DNA of 64,000 bases from Dendrobium chrysotoxum (GCA_019925795.1 CM034314.1:32171774-32235773), one strand, 5' to 3'; shown: positions 21,747 to 35,098, numbered from the stretch's first letter. The notes: generated from the sequence alone by a model not told the origin. Numbers and translations are program-made.

Positions 21747-23904
21747 TGTGATGCCCCATAATCTAATTTGGAAGAATTATTCTTTTAATCTTTTAATAAA
21801 TAAACACCAAAGCTATTTAATATCATATATCAATAATAAACAACAAAATATATTCTAAAATTTAAAACATCAATTTACACATCTATTTTTAATCCCAAAA
21901 ATCATATACACTACTGAGGATCTACACAATCAAATTATAACTACTCTGTCCTAAGTACAAAAATAGCTTACATAAAAAGAACATGAATATGAAGATTCCA
22001 AAAGTCTTATACTCCTGCTCCTCTATCCTGACCTGAAATTAATTAACTACATATAATGAGTTTAAAAAGCCTAGAAGGTCACCAAAACCTACAACTAAAA
22101 TCAAAGCACAAAAAAGGCGTAATATGCATGTCAACAATCATATAATAATAATTACATTCATATGATCGTTGAATCAGCACAGAAAAAGTAAAACTCACAC
22201 ACAGTAGTAGTAAAATTTATAAACAGTAAAACACTATGATATAGAAGCTAGTAAAGTGGTGAACTAGCACGGGAGTTAAATCTATAAAGAAATATTATAT
22301 CCATACAGAAATCAGATAAAACATAAAATCAAAATATCTATAAAGGCTATCAAAATCATGTCAATGTAGTAAAATCATATAAGAGTGCACACATACTATC
22401 CAGGTATTCTATATCACGTACTCAGTATATCACAAGCTCAGTATTAGTATAGTGAATCAGTAATATTAAATAATATCAGTATCTATAACAATAATAGTAA
22501 TAATCTAGTGGCAGGAGCAGTAGAATAAAATAATAATAGTAAATTTGTGTAGTAATAATAAATCCGCATAATAATAAGAATAATGCCTCAAAAGCATGCA
22601 TTTCAGTAGTCACACTAAGTAAAAAGTCCTATATATTATGATATTTTTCAGTGTTAGTAAACCATTGGCTCAGTAAATAGAGTTGTCACTCTTTGCCGGT
22701 CGGCACAATAATAATCTCCTTATAACTCCCAACTAGTGTAAATGTGAAGTAGTAGAGGATAACACCAAACCACTTTATTTAAAAGAAAATCCCATTATCT
22801 CACCATCCTCTACAGGTCAATCAGTCCCCAACCAACGGGTCAACAAGTCCATACTTATTTATTTCACATACGCATATTATTATCATAATATTATAATAGT
22901 AATAGAGACCAGCTATTACTCAAGCATATATCTATATTCATTTTCAATACATTGCAGTAAATAATATATAATTAAGCTTAATTAAGAAGATGCCAAAATA
23001 TAATAAAGGTAGACAACGAAGAATCCTATTAGGCAAAAATGCATATTTTTAAAAAATTACTAAAATACCAGAAATTATATAAAATGATATTTTAAGACTT
23101 TTATTATAATACACTACTATTTTAGAAGTCAAAATAAATTTTTGATAGATAAAAATTACTTTATTTTCAAAATCACCCAGTAAAAAATCTCAAATAAATA
23201 CTCAAAATTCTCATAATCATAATCTCTATAACATACAAAATGTTACGCGATGAAAGTTTTGCCAATATAAAGTTATTCATATTTTTTGGTAATGAAAATC
23301 TAAATTTGATTAAAAAAATACCAAAAATATAAAATCTTTGAATTAATAAATAGGGTAAAGTTTCCTTACAATGTTACGTGCAAATTTCACAACTAGCCCG
23401 ATGGTCGAAAATCACACTACCGTATCCAAATCTAGGTTTTCTTTTTCTCTCTCTTACATTTCTCTCATTTTTTTCCTTTAAACGCCTCTGTTATATGAAA
23501 TCAATAAGGGAGAAAGGATTTTTAATGAAAAAAACATAGTGCTTTGAGATATTTTTATAAAAAAATAATTTAATATCATATAATAAATTTAATATATTTC
23601 TTTTAGTAGAAAATTCAAATAAATCATTTTAGAATTTCAAAATTTATAAAAAAATATTCTTAAAATAAAACATGTTATTTAAAAAATATCGATAAAATAC
23701 GTTTGCAAAACGGAAACCTGATGGTCCCGAAGTCCTCACTTATACCGACAGGTTTCTTAAGGATTTTCACCGGTGCCCAAAATTTATGAAAAAATTCATG
23801 TAAGTAAAATATTACAATAAAAATACTATGGTGAAGATGATTTGCAATTTGGAGTTATAATAACTCTACAAAAAAATAGCAAAGTCAAAATACCGGTTAT
23901 TACA
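21747..23904 (-). repeat. left (3') LTR of the gag-only gypsy element
   Basis: Plus-strand ends TGTGATGCCC and GGTTATTACA. It shares long blocks with the right LTR, for example GGAAGAATTATTCTTTTAAT, TAAGAGTG(C/T)ACACATACTA and CTCTCTTACATTTCTCTCAT. The two differ at many sites, so the insertion is not recent. It carries no long ORF. Confidence 0.85.
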
Positions 23905-23945
23905 ATCTACTCACCTTAAAAAAATGTCGTCCCCGACATTTCCCT
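23905..23945 (-). promoter_or_regulatory. polypurine-tract region
   Basis: On the minus strand AAGGTGAGTAGAT abuts the LTR start TGTAATAACC; purine-rich though not perfect. It is followed outward by a GGGGACGACA block. Confidence 0.5.
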
Positions 23946-24379
23946 TAAGGATTTGGGCACAAAATCGATACAAATCAAATCTGTCTAATCAAAACTCAAA
24001 TATAATCAAAATCAAATCTAAATTCATCAAAAATCATACAGTTATGAAATTCATTCTATCACATGTCATTCAATTATGTTTTATATGTTATGTCATTCAA
24101 TCATTCAAATAAATTTCTTACCAGTAGAGATTTTAAGTGGTTATTGATCTTCTAGATACTGTAAGTTGTACATATGTGGCATCATTGGAATAGGTGCACC
24201 AGGTCATGGTGCAACAGTCTCCCTCTAATCCCTCTAACTACCACTAACAGCTCTATCATCCACTCTGTTTGTTGATCTTTCACTATATGCACTTGACCTG
24301 ACAGTCCTCTGTCCTATAGTATTTATGGACTATCCTGTACCAGAATCAACTCTTCCTCCAAATCCCCTCTGAAGATAGT

Positions 24380-25290
24380 CTACTACCTTATGTCCCTACT
24401 ATCCATAGTGAAACTATTACCCCATCAATAAGTAGCACTGACCAGCATATCGTCGACCATAATGAATGCACTCACTATAGCTACCAGAAGATACTACTGA
24501 TGCAGATCCCCTCAAATCACTATACCTGCTTTTCTTGTCACCATCTCTCTCTCTACTAGGTTCATCTCTACTCCTCCTCTTGCTGACATCATATCTAGAG
24601 CCATCCTCATATCTGGATATTAGTGCTACTATATCAATCAATATTAGTCTGGCCCGCTCCACCAACTCAAAAAACTCCTGAATCCTAGGGGTACAAGCAG
24701 GTATCTAAGCTCCCTATTTAACCCTCATAAAATCCTGTAGCACTTTTCTTCAGCTGTAGGGATCAAGTGAGGAGTATACTTAGCAAGAGCAGTAAACTCA
24801 GCCTTATACTATATCACTGTCTTACGTCCTTGCTCCAGCTTAATGAAAGCTTCCTGCATCTGTTGTCAGGCTGGTGGAGGTATAAACAACATCCTAAACA
24901 CTGTAGTGAAGTCATCTCAAGTGATCTCAGTATATATTTTCACTTGAAATTTCTCTCTCTGTTGTCCAATCCACTATCTATCTACCTCCCCTTCAAATAA
25001 TAACACATCTAATGGTACCTTTCGGCTCTCCGGACACTACATGTTATCAATGATTTTCTCCATCCTTAGCAACTAGTCTTGTGTAGCTTGAGGTCCTTTA
25101 GCTCCTTTGAATAATGGAGGCTTGAGCTTATGAAATGTTTGCAAATGCTTATCTCCCTCTACTTCTTTGCTCCCAACTAACTTACTCTACGCATCCCCCA
25201 TTACCTAAGCTATAACAGTAGCCAACTACAACATACTTTCTAATGGCACTGGAGATGGACTGTGTTACTCATTTGGTACATTTGACTATC
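24380..25290 (-). pseudogene. gag: gypsy gag (minus), sole coding region of its element
   Basis: Capsid and nucleocapsid protein. Read from about 25290 downward it gives KPPLFKGAKGP, MEKIIDNM, VPLDVLLFEGEVDR, FRMLFIPPPA, QMQEAFIKLEQGRKTVI, YKAEFTALAKYTPHLIPTAEE and ELVERARLILIDIVALISRY, the signature of Retrotrans_gag (PF03732). An arginine/serine-rich tail and a zinc knuckle remnant follow (ECIHYGRRYAGQC; first C and H kept, second C now Y). The longest open stretch is 24665-24417, and many stops interrupt the rest. Length and order match the gag of Tekay/Reina-like gypsy elements; the exact start is not determined. Confidence 0.85.
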
Positions 25291-25447
25291 GATGATCTAT
25301 TTAACTTTTCACCTGTATAGTTTAGTATGATCTGAATAATACATACATGCAACTATATATACATAATAATGCACCTAAAATTACCCATTTCACCCAACTT
25401 TCAATCAAATCCTACAACTCTGGTAACAATCAATTCTTCCAATAACT

Positions 25448-25461
25448 TTGCTCTAGTACCA
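25448..25461 (-). promoter_or_regulatory. primer binding site (decayed, tRNA-iMet type)
   Basis: On the minus strand TTGGTACTAGAGCAAAG follows the LTR end TATCACA. It resembles TGGTATCAGAGC with a TA/AT scramble and one change. Confidence 0.6.
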
Positions 25462-25463
25462 AT

Positions 25464-27643
25464 TGTGATATATCAGAATAAAATTTGGAAGAATTATTCT
25501 TTTAATCTTTTGAATAAATAACCACCAGAGCTATCTAATATCATCTATCAGTAATAAATAATAAAATAGATTTTATAATTTAAAACATCAATATACATAT
25601 TTATTTTTAATCCCAAAAATTATATACACTACTCAAGATCTATATAATCAAATTATAACTACTCTGTCCTGAGTAAAAAAATAGCTAACATAAAAAAGAA
25701 CCTGAATTTGAAGATTCTTGACCAGTCTCACACTCCTGCTCCCCTGCCCTGACCTAAAATCAATTAAACATATATAACGAGCTTAAAAAGCCTAGCAGGT
25801 CACCAAAACCTGCAACTAAAATCAAAGCATGACAAAGGAGTAATATGCATATTAATAGCCATATCATAGCAGTTATATTCATATGATCAATTAATCAGTG
25901 CAGAATAAATAAAACTCATATAGTAGCAGTAAAATTTGTAAATAGTAAAACACTATAATAAAGAAGCCAATAAAGTGATAAACCAGTACGAGAGTCAAAT
26001 CTATAAAGAAATCATTATATTCATACAAAAATCAGATAAAGCATCAAATCCAAATATCAATAAAGACTATCAAAATCATATTAATATAGTAAAATCATAT
26101 AAGAGTGTACACATACTACCCAAGTATTCTATATCATGTACTTAGTATATCACATGATTAGCAATAATTCAGTGAATCAGTAATATCAAATAATATCAGT
26201 ATTTATATAAGTAACAATAATAATTCAGTGGCAGGAGCAGTAGAATAATGTAATAATAGTAAATTTATGCAGTAATAATAAATCTGTATAATAATAAGAA
26301 TAATGCCTCAAAGTATACATTTTAGTAGTCACACTAAGCAAGTTAGAAGTCCTAGCTATCACAGTATTTTTTAATATTAGTATCAGTGTTAGTAAACCAT
26401 TGGCTCAGTAAATAGAGTCGCCACTCTTTTCCCGTCGGCATAGTAATAATCTCGTTATAACCCCCAACTAGTGTATCACGTGAAGTAGTACGGGATAACA
26501 TCAAATAACTTTATTTAAAGAAAAGCCCATTAGCCCACGATCCTATTCAGGTTAATCAGTCTCCAACCAACGAGTCAACCAATTTTTACTTATTTGTTTA
26601 ACACATACATATTATTATCACAATATTATAACAGAAATAACGACTAGCTATTACTCAAGCTCATATCCACATCCATTTTTAATGCATTGCAGTAAATAAT
26701 GCATAATTTAGCATAATTAAGAAGATGCTAAAATAAAATAATGGTAGATAATAAAGAATCCTATTAGGCAAAAATACACATTTTTAAAAAATTACCAAAA
26801 TATTAGGAATTGTATAAAATAATGTTTTAAGAATTTTATTATACTACACTACTATTTTTAGACATCAAAATAAACTTTTGGGTAGACAAAAATTATTATA
26901 TTTTCAAAATCACCGCGTGAAAAATCTCAAATAAATACTCAAAATGCTCATAATCATGATCTCTATAATATACAAACAGTTACGCAGTGAAAGTTTTGCC
27001 AATACAAAGTTATTCACATTTTTCTATAATAAAAACATAAATTTAATCAAAAAAATATCAAAAATATAAAATTTTTAAAATCAGAAATAGGGTAAAGGTT
27101 CCTTATAGTGAGACGAGCAAATTTCCCAATTGGCTCAATGGACAAAAATCACACTATGGCCTCCAAATCTAGGTTTTTATTTTCTCTCTCTTACATTTCT
27201 CTCATTTTTTTCCTTTAAACGTGTTTATTATGCAAAATCAATAAGGGAGAAAGGATTTTTAATGAAAAATAGTGCTTTGAGATGCTTTTATAAAAAAATA
27301 ATTTAATATTATATAATAAATTTAATCAATTTCTTTTAATAAAAAATTCAAATAAATAATTTTAGGACTTCAAAAATTACTAAAATATATCCATAAAATA
27401 AAACATTATTTGAAAAATATCAATAAAATTAATTTGTAAAATGGAAACCTAACAGTCCTGAAATTCTCAGTTGTACCAATTGGTACCAATTTCTTAAGGA
27501 TTTTCACCAGTGCCCAAAAATTACGAAAAAATTCATGTAGGTAAAATATTACAATCAAAATACAATGGCAAAGATAGTTTGTAGTTTGGATTTATAATGA
27601 CTCTAGAAAAAAAATTAGCAAAGTCAAAATACTAGTTATTACA
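25464..27643 (-). repeat. right (5') LTR of the gag-only gypsy element
   Basis: Plus-strand ends TGTGATATAT and AGTTATTACA, 2180 bp, aligned along its whole length with 21747-23904. It is followed by CTTAG. Confidence 0.85.
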
Positions 27644-27648
27644 CTTAG

Positions 27649-28556
27649 ATGATGGCAATCCGCTCCAAGTAGTCATAAGTCAAGATTGGCTAAACACCCT
27701 TAATATCCCCTCCATGGGAGAGTTAGCCAAATTTAAATGAATTATAAACTCAAACTAAAGCTAAATATTATCCTAAATAATAATGCCAAAAAATAACATA
27801 CGGATATAATATTTCTTAGAAACCATAATTATAGAGTCCTTTCTTCCTTTTAATTCAATAAATTAATCTTCAAGTTTTGACCATCCTCATTTAGTAAGTT
27901 AAGAAGCTCAAATCCTTAATTAAATCTTCATAAATCTAAACAAATAATTCTAGTCTCCACTTTAATCAAGAGATTTATCAAGATATATTATAAGACGTGA
28001 TTAATTATAAAGGCTCCTTTTATAGAGAATCTACAACCCAATAAAAAAAATAAACCCTACAGTATTTATCTAAAGTAGGGGAAAAATCTTTGGAAGTAGA
28101 CTAAAGTTTTGTTCCTTGGTTAGTTTTATTTTCAAAATGATAGGTGAAAATTAGTTTTATCTTTCGAGATGAATTTTACATTCAATATGTTGCATTTGAT
28201 TATGAAACTAATATCATTTTTATTTTCAAATTGATATTAAAGCATTAATTTATCTTTCGAGATAACATGATAGTTAGCTATGTAGATTTGATTAATGAAA
28301 CATAAAGTAAATCATTGGGTATAATTTATTTGTCCACAGATTTTACTAGTGACTCCACTAGGGATAGATTCTTCTCTTCATATTTAGTGGAAACTAGACT
28401 TCAAAATTTGTAGTAGACTTGCTCCTTTAGAGTTTGTTCAAACTACCTTTCAATCTATTAGTCCTTTTATCCATTAAATTGTTGAGTGGAAGTGATCAAC
28501 ATTTAAAACTCTTAACCTACTTCAAAATAAATTTAACTTGAATTAAATCTATATTT
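27649..28556. other. no gene; possible gypsy LTR remnant with PBS-like site
   Basis: AT-rich. A box ending ATCTTTCGAGAT appears twice about 100 bases apart (28160 and 28258). TAGTGACTCCACTAGGGATA at 28348-28367 resembles the primer-site context of some Tat/Ogre elements, which would make the sequence to its left an LTR end; the gypsy gag remnant downstream is consistent. Speculative. Confidence 0.35.
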
Positions 28557-28980
28557 AAAAAACCCAGATTCAATACTTGAGGTCCAATATATTGCATATG
28601 TCTTTCTCTCTAAAACCCAAAATTAATACTCAAAGCCCAATATATTGATTTGGTCTTTACCTGTAAAACCTAGATTCAATAATCGAGGTCCAACATATTG
28701 TATTGGTCATTATCTATAAAACCCAAATTTAATTCTCGGGTCCAATATACTGCATTGCTCATTATTTATAAAACCCATTTTCAATTCTCAAGGTCCATTA
28801 TACAACATTGACCTTTATCTATAAAACCCTAGTTCAAATTACTAGAGCAATATATTACATTGGTCTTTAACTTTAAACCCAAATTAAATTTTGGAGTATG
28901 AACTTACTGAATTAATCATTTTATGTAGAACCCAAGTTCAATTCTATAGTCCTATATACTGCATTGGTACTAGGTTTGGA
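28557..28980. repeat. 53-bp minisatellite, about eight copies
   Basis: The box AAAACCC(A/T) recurs at 28559, 28612, 28665, 28718, 28770, 28823, 28874 and 28927, a spacing of 51-53. Each unit also carries GGTCCAATATATTGCATTGG and a T-rich end. Copies are diverged, so the array is old. Confidence 0.85.
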
Positions 28981-29899
28981 TCTTTCATTATAAATCTTCA
29001 TAGTCATATTCAAATTCAAACCATTTCAATTTTATTTAAAAATAAAACTAATTTTTAGTTTTAATCACTTCCCTAGTATGAAGTCTTTTGGACTGTGTCT
29101 AATTCACATCAAATTCAAATCTAAATTCCAAATTCTATCCAATTTAAACTTGCTCAAGCTATTAAATAAATTCAATTCAATAATTTCTCCAGACCAAAAT
29201 ATCTTGTCTAAGGCTAGTGAGTTCAGACATTGATTCAAAATTCTGGCTGGTTCAATTTCGAAAATTATAAGAAAACTAAAATTTTGCTTTGTCGATGACC
29301 TCGACATCTCTGTTAGCTAGGCCCCATCTATTGTGGCCACAATAATAAAATTTAGCTTAGGGTTTAATAATCTTCTCCTAACATTCACCATACCATAGTC
29401 TAAAGTGGTTAAATAGTTGATGTATTAGTTGAGAAGTCTACTATTGAGATTACCATATAAGGTGTGTCTATATCTACTCTCATAGTTGTTAAACCATCAA
29501 TATTCTCAATGCTAAAATTCGCTAAGTCTACATATTATCATCGAGGATCAAAGAAGTTCTTAATGATTATGCAATTCCAGTCAATGTTTAGAATAATCAT
29601 TTTCTAGTGAAATCTTTAGGATATAAACCTTTAGTCCATCGTGAGTGTGACCCATTATCTCCAACTTCATCATGTTAATTTAGAACAATCCATGGAAACT
29701 CTTCCATCACTCTTTGGTTCACCTATTGCCAAGAGTTGAGAAGAAGGATGTTGAAGGTAGCCAATCATCTTTGTGTTTTGAAATGAGGAGGCTAAAACCT
29801 ATAAATAAGCAACCTTAACATCTAATGGGAATAAGGTTTGGTGGCCTAAAATGGTAGTCATGTTGGCTACACCTGTTGAAAATAAAGATCATGTAGCGG
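28981..29899. other. no clear gene; leader region of a gypsy remnant
   Basis: AT-rich with no open frame of note. GCTAGGCCCCATCTATTGTGG at about 29317-29337 loosely resembles a gypsy primer site (GGCGCCATCTGTGG type), an alternative to the site at 28348. Text from about 29850 onward becomes gag-like. Confidence 0.35.
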
Positions 29900-30830
29900 A
29901 GGAATTAACGAGATGAAAAGGTAAATCTCCAGTGCAATATTCACTAGTAAGGGAGTACACTCTTGTCAACCCACATAATATGTTAGGAAGATTGATCGAG
30001 GATATGATAAATTAAAGAAATGAAAGCATAAGAAAGATGTATGATGAAGAATCCATTGAGATGGCTAAAATTAAGTATCGGGATGGGGAAATGTCTAGGA
30101 ATAACAACATTGTAAATACTCGGGCATCTATTCTAAAGGAAAAATATAAGGGAAATGTAAATCCTTTAAATGCTAAGATGAACGAGAATGATTCACCAAA
30201 CTTAACCCAACATTTATTAGACCAATAGAATGAAAGGATGAGTAGATTTTTAGAATGGAGAACAAGATGGAATAGTTAATATCTGTTATTTCCATTCTAT
30301 AGAGTGAAGAAAGTCCATCTAAAATATAGATAGAATTAATTTCGATAGAGTCTGTTCAAGGTAGTTGTAAGCAGAAAGAAGTAATGTCAAAGAAAATTAG
30401 GATAGAGCAATAAAATTAGAAAAATAAAAAATAGTTCAACCTATAGACATCAAGTAGTTAGTAAAGCAGCATGTAAAGAGGATCTAGTATAATCTCAGGG
30501 CACTTCATCTGTTCTAAGGCGTAGATAATACTTAGAGGAACATGACTTGTTTCCTTATCCTAATGGATTTGTTTTGCCCTTATTTAAAAGTTTTAATAGT
30601 ACAAGAAATGCTAAATAATATTTGGCATACATTAGAGCTAGTTGTTGTAATGTGGGAGGTGATGATGCACTGTTGTTCAAATAGTTTGGGAGTAGCTTAT
30701 CTAGAGTGACATTAGATTGGTATGCAAAGCAATCTAATAGGTCAGTCCATACTTTTATAGAGTTAGAATATCATTCCCATGAGGATCTAATTTACCTTAA
30801 GGTCATTCCAGTACTGCTTATATGAACTTC
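29900..30830 (+). pseudogene. gag: gypsy gag remnant
   Basis: The clearest part is 30540-30780 on the plus strand: LFKSFNSTRNAK, YLAYIRASCCNVGGDDALLF, FGSSLSRVTLDWYAKQSNRS and HTFIELE. This is the capsid core of Retrotrans_gag, with the W at the conserved L-x-W-Y position. Upstream, TRWKGKSPVQYSLVREYT-like text near 29915-29980 and a charged helix open at 30037-30228 fit the gag N-terminal half. No protease or RT follows; the sequence degenerates past 30830. Its frame is broken by many stops. It probably belongs with the minisatellite-bearing leader to its left. Confidence 0.65.
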
Positions 30831-30849
30831 TTAATCTATCTTATCAGTC

Positions 30850-31949
30850 GAATAAAAAGGGTGTGCTATTGAAAATTAATAACTAATTTCAAGAAACAAA
30901 TTCTATATCTAAAGTACTATAAACCTATAATATTTAAAAACTCATATTTGTAATGCTTAGATCTTTTCTAACATTGGCGTGAATCAAATCATAATTATTC
31001 ATCATCTTTGTTGAGTTCATTGGAGTGTTTAGTTAAGATTTTTCTCAACTACAACAATAATATCTTCTTTAGATCCTAAAACTCTAGTTTTTCTTTGCAT
31101 GGAAAAGTTATGTTTTAAATACCCTAGCTATTCTTCTACTCCTCTATCGAGGTTGTAAATAACACTATGTTCTATGTTTATACAAGGCCTCTACATAAAC
31201 TAAATTAAGTATTAGGAATTTTAAAATAATGTTGATTAATTCATGAAATTATAAATTTAATCTAGAAAAAATATATTTTAAAAGTAACATAAGCCAAGAT
31301 AAAAGTTTTAGCCATACGGGAAAATAAAATAAAGAAAATATAATTCATTCTAATATAGAAAATAAGAGTAGAAAGTAAGAGTATAGGAGATAAGTGAGGA
31401 TAAATATCACCCATAATTTTTTTGCATTATGATTATGGACTTTATGCACTCCTTCCTCTATTCTCTCAATGCTACCCAAACTAATAAAATAAGTATATGG
31501 TTATCACCCTCTTTGACCTTTACATGAGAAATTAGCTCTCTATTTATAGTTGCTACAATTATCTACACTAGCACCATGGTGCTGACTAGGTAGCATTACC
31601 GTGCTTTTAAATCGATATGTCAGTTCATTATTTACCTCATCAATTCACCAATTCAAGTACTTCTAACTATCTACCTCCATGGCATTGCGGTGATTTAGTG
31701 TTTCGAAGCTTGGTCAGGCAATGCGTTGCTCCTTGTTTAGCACCTTGGTGCCTTGTTCTTAGACGAAATTCAGTCTTCTACATCTTGAATGCGAAACAGA
31801 TAGTGCTCTAGTGTTATTGGAAATCTTACATTGTGACACTATGTTTGTGGTGTTGCGTTGCTCCATAAATTTTAGAATATTTTTTCTTATTTTTGGACAA
31901 AAAGATTTAATTAAATGACCTTTTTTATCAAATAGATGTAACATAGATT
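30850..31949. other. no gene recognised; GGTGC-rich stretch
   Basis: AT-rich to about 31550. At 31571-31582 there is a perfect 12-bp palindrome GCACCATGGTGC, with related GCACCTTGGTGCC at about 31740 and CATTGCGGTG at 31683. This may be part of an unidentified LTR. The frame 31617-31811 has no recognisable domain. Confidence 0.45.
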
Positions 31950-33800
31950 ATACTTTTTTCTTACATAAGTTTGTTATTGTATATGTGAAAAGTCTAAGGG
32001 TTATAGATTTTACTATCCATCTAATAGCAATATAATTATGTAATCATGAAATGCAAATTTTTTTTGGAATAACCTAATTAGTAGGAGTGATCAGTTATAG
32101 AGCTTAGTTCCTAAAAATAAACATATAGGTGCTCAAACTTCCATTTCAAGAGAAAGCTTAATTATTATACATAAAACTCCTCAAGTGTAAATGGGTGAGA
32201 CATCCATTAGTAAAGATTCAACAAACAACTAATGAACAAATAGATATAATTGAACATCCAACTTTATAAAAGGATTTTGTTATAACTTTAAGAAAATGTA
32301 TTAGGGAAAGAAGATCAGAAATTTTTATTGGCTATATTATTTAACTTCAAGTGTCAAACTATAATATTAGAGATGAAAATGATTTTATAATATTTTCACA
32401 AGTCATGAGTTTTAAAGAATCTGATTTATGATTTGATGCTATAAAACAAGAGATGAATGGTATGGAACATTACCAAGTTTGGGATCTTATTGAATTTCCT
32501 AATGGTGCAAAAGCCATAGGGTGTAAATTAGTCTCTAAGATAAAAAGATATTCATTAAGCAATATAGGGAGGTATAAAATAAGACATATTACTAAAGGAT
32601 TTACTCAACAAGAAATAATTATTTATGAAAAGATTTTTTATTATATCTAAAAAAGATTCCATTTTGAATATCATGACACTTGTTGTGCATTTTTATTTAG
32701 ATCTAAAATAAATGTGCAAGCACAACAGGTCTATATATTGATTGGAACAAGCCTATCATCAAAGATATTTAAAATTCAATGATGTGATCTCTTCATTTAG
32801 TTTTGTAGATAATATCATGGATTAATGTACATACTAGGAGTTCAATGAGAGGAAAATTGATTTTTTAATCATATATGATTATGATATTTTACTTGCAACT
32901 AGTGAACAAGCCTTATTATGTGAGGTTAGATAATTTCTCTCTAAGAAATTGAATATGAAGGATATGGGTAATACCTCTTTAGGTATAAACATTAAAGTAT
33001 AGAGAGACAAATTTTAGGTTTTATAGATTTTTCTCGTAAGATTAGTATCAATAAAATATTTAAGAGAAATGGGATGAAAGATTATTCACCAAGCACAGCT
33101 CCCATTATTAAACTTAATGGATTAAATTTGAGTTAGTACATAAAAAAATGATTTGAAATAATGGAAAGATAAATATTCCATATGCTTCAATTGTGGGTAG
33201 CCTAATTTATGCTCAAGCTTGCACAAGACCTGACATAGCATTTGCAGTTGAGATATTAAAGAGATATTAGAGTAATATAGGCATTTTCCACTAGCTTGAT
33301 CCAAAGAATGTGTTAAGGTATTTCCAAGGTACCGAAGATTTCAGACATATGTATATGTAGACTAATAGTTTAGAGGTGATTGACTAAAATTATGACTTTG
33401 TTAGCTATGTTGATTCCTAGAAATCAACTTCTAGATACATATTTATATTTGTTGGCAGAGTTGTGTCTTGGAGGGGTGTCAAGCAGAATTTGACTGCTAC
33501 TTCTACTCTAGAGGCAGAGCTTAAATCCTATTTTGAGATCATATTACATGGTGTATGGTTGAAGAGCATCATTTCTAGGCTTAAACTTGTGGATTCGATA
33601 TCAAGGCAATTAAAGATATATTGTGGCAATTCAACTATAGTGTATTTTTGGTAAGAATAAGTAATAGTCAAAGTAGGTATATTGTCATTAAGAATTTAAT
33701 CATAAAGAAGGTGTTAAGGAGAATAAAGTGGTTATTAAGCATGTAAAGATTGAATTGACAAAAATAGATCCTTTAGATGTTATTTTTTTTTTTGTGGGGA
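31950..33800 (+). pseudogene. pol: copia pol remnant: integrase end, RT, RNase H
   Basis: Plus-strand Ty1/copia remains related to the TNT1/Tork group. Integrase C-terminal sequence starts near 31970 (YCICEKSKGYRFYYPS). RT begins near 32440: QEMNGMEHYQVWDLIEFPNG, AKAIGCKLVSKIKR and ITKGFTQQE. The palm region 32650-33130 is badly scrambled and the YVDD motif is not readable. RNase H is better kept at 33463-33654: SWRGVKQNLTATSTLEAELK, HGVWLKSIISRLKLVDSIS and IYCGNSTIVY (CDN-type motif now CGN). The end near 33790 reads KEGVKENKVVIKHVKIEL then DPLD. Gag and protease are absent. Confidence 0.85.
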
Positions 33801-34570
33801 CTATTAATATGAATCTACAGGATCCTTGAGATGAAGTTCTAAAGGCATGTCCCCACAAAAATTTAAAGACCCTATAGATTGTATGTTTCTTGGTTTCCTT
33901 TATAAATTTTATTATAAAAATGAATACATTAATGGAATTCTACATGGTAATGATGCTTTTCTTATTTTAGTTATTTATATGTACACATTTATGAAATGTT
34001 AAACATCATTAAGTCTGACCAATAACAAACGTATGTTTTATTTATTAAGTTGACTAAGCAAAAGAATAAGCGATATTGTTATTGAGATGCCAAGAAGATA
34101 ATACTTGTACTTGAAGGACTTATCACCATGATTCATGATCTTTGTTTCTTATTTTATTTGTGATGGAATATTTGGATGAAGAGAAAGATTAATTGTTATT
34201 TGTTTAAAATAACTATAGTTAATGGTAAAAATTATTCCTAATTATTTGATCATTTTTAAATTGTTTATTCAGCTTTTAAAGTTAACATTTTTCAATTTTA
34301 ATTTAGCTTTAACAATTGATGATTTATCAGTTTTAATTTAGTTTAAAAAAAATTATTTTTCACATTTATGTCTTCTTTTACAATTAAAGTTTTAATTTTA
34401 CTATTATGGGCTCTAATTAAATCAAAGTTTTTAATATATTATGGATCCTTAAGCCTTATCCCACTACTTCTAAGAAGATGAATTATCATCATCTTATTGG
34501 GACATAAAAGGTTCTAAAGATTTCAAAATTAGTGAAGCACATGATCAAATTTAATGTTTAGAGCTTTGTA
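33801..34570 (+). repeat. probable 3' LTR of the copia remnant
   Basis: Follows the RNase H end and a T-run. It begins near TGTGGGGAC (33797) and includes the block shared with 19745-20110. No partner LTR with the same edges was found in the window, so the limits are approximate. Confidence 0.5.
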
Positions 34571-35021
34571 AATTTTATTTATGAATTAGTTTTTGCTTCT
34601 TGTTATTTAGTCGAATGTATATTTTATAAATTTATCTTAAATTGAACATCAATTTTAAAATTGCAAAACTTATGTATAATGACATTAAGTTTTCTAACAT
34701 TAATTTTATGGTTTACTTTATTAAACATGTGATATAACATATATAGGATGCTTATGTTAAAAGAAATGACGTAATTGGTTTCCCCATAGGATGGTGATGG
34801 AAGGGTTATTTCGGTGACGGTGAAACAAATATTATATATTTGGACAAAGTTAGTTCTGAAATAATAAAACAATCAAAAGAAAATTTTTCTATAAGAAAAA
34901 TGGAGAGGAACTTCATCTCAAAGATATGGGGAATTAGAGAACTAATAGTTGTCCTTTTATAAATTTTAGATTAATTGTTAAATAGTTATAATTTATTTAA
35001 TTTGGCAGATCAAAATAAAAA

Positions 35022-35025
<4 letters not shown>
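34571..35025. other. no gene recognised
   Basis: AT-rich. The minus frame 34872-34624 has no domain. Confidence 0.5.

Positions 35026-35095
<70 letters not shown>
35026..35095. repeat. (AT)n microsatellite at the LINE 3' end
   Basis: Seventy bases of alternating AT directly abut the 3' terminus of LINE copy 2, in the place where copy 1 has an A-tract. Confidence 0.95.

Positions 35096-35098
<3 letters not shown>

Larger units (their letters stand above)
21747..27643 (-). mobile_element. gag-only Ty3/gypsy element
   Basis: A 5.9-kb minus-strand element: LTRs at 21747-23904 (2158 bp) and 25464-27643 (2180 bp) flank an internal region of only 1559 bases. The internal region encodes a gypsy gag and nothing else; no protease, RT or integrase motif was found. 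It would need enzymes from a relative to move. This fits the class of terminal-repeat retrotransposons with a GAG domain (TR-GAG). CTTAA/CTTAG target duplications flank it. Confidence 0.82.

Noticed and set aside
28557..28980. Evenly spaced repeats considered as a CRISPR array
   Set aside because: Units are contiguous and diverged with no unique spacers; the setting is plant nuclear DNA.
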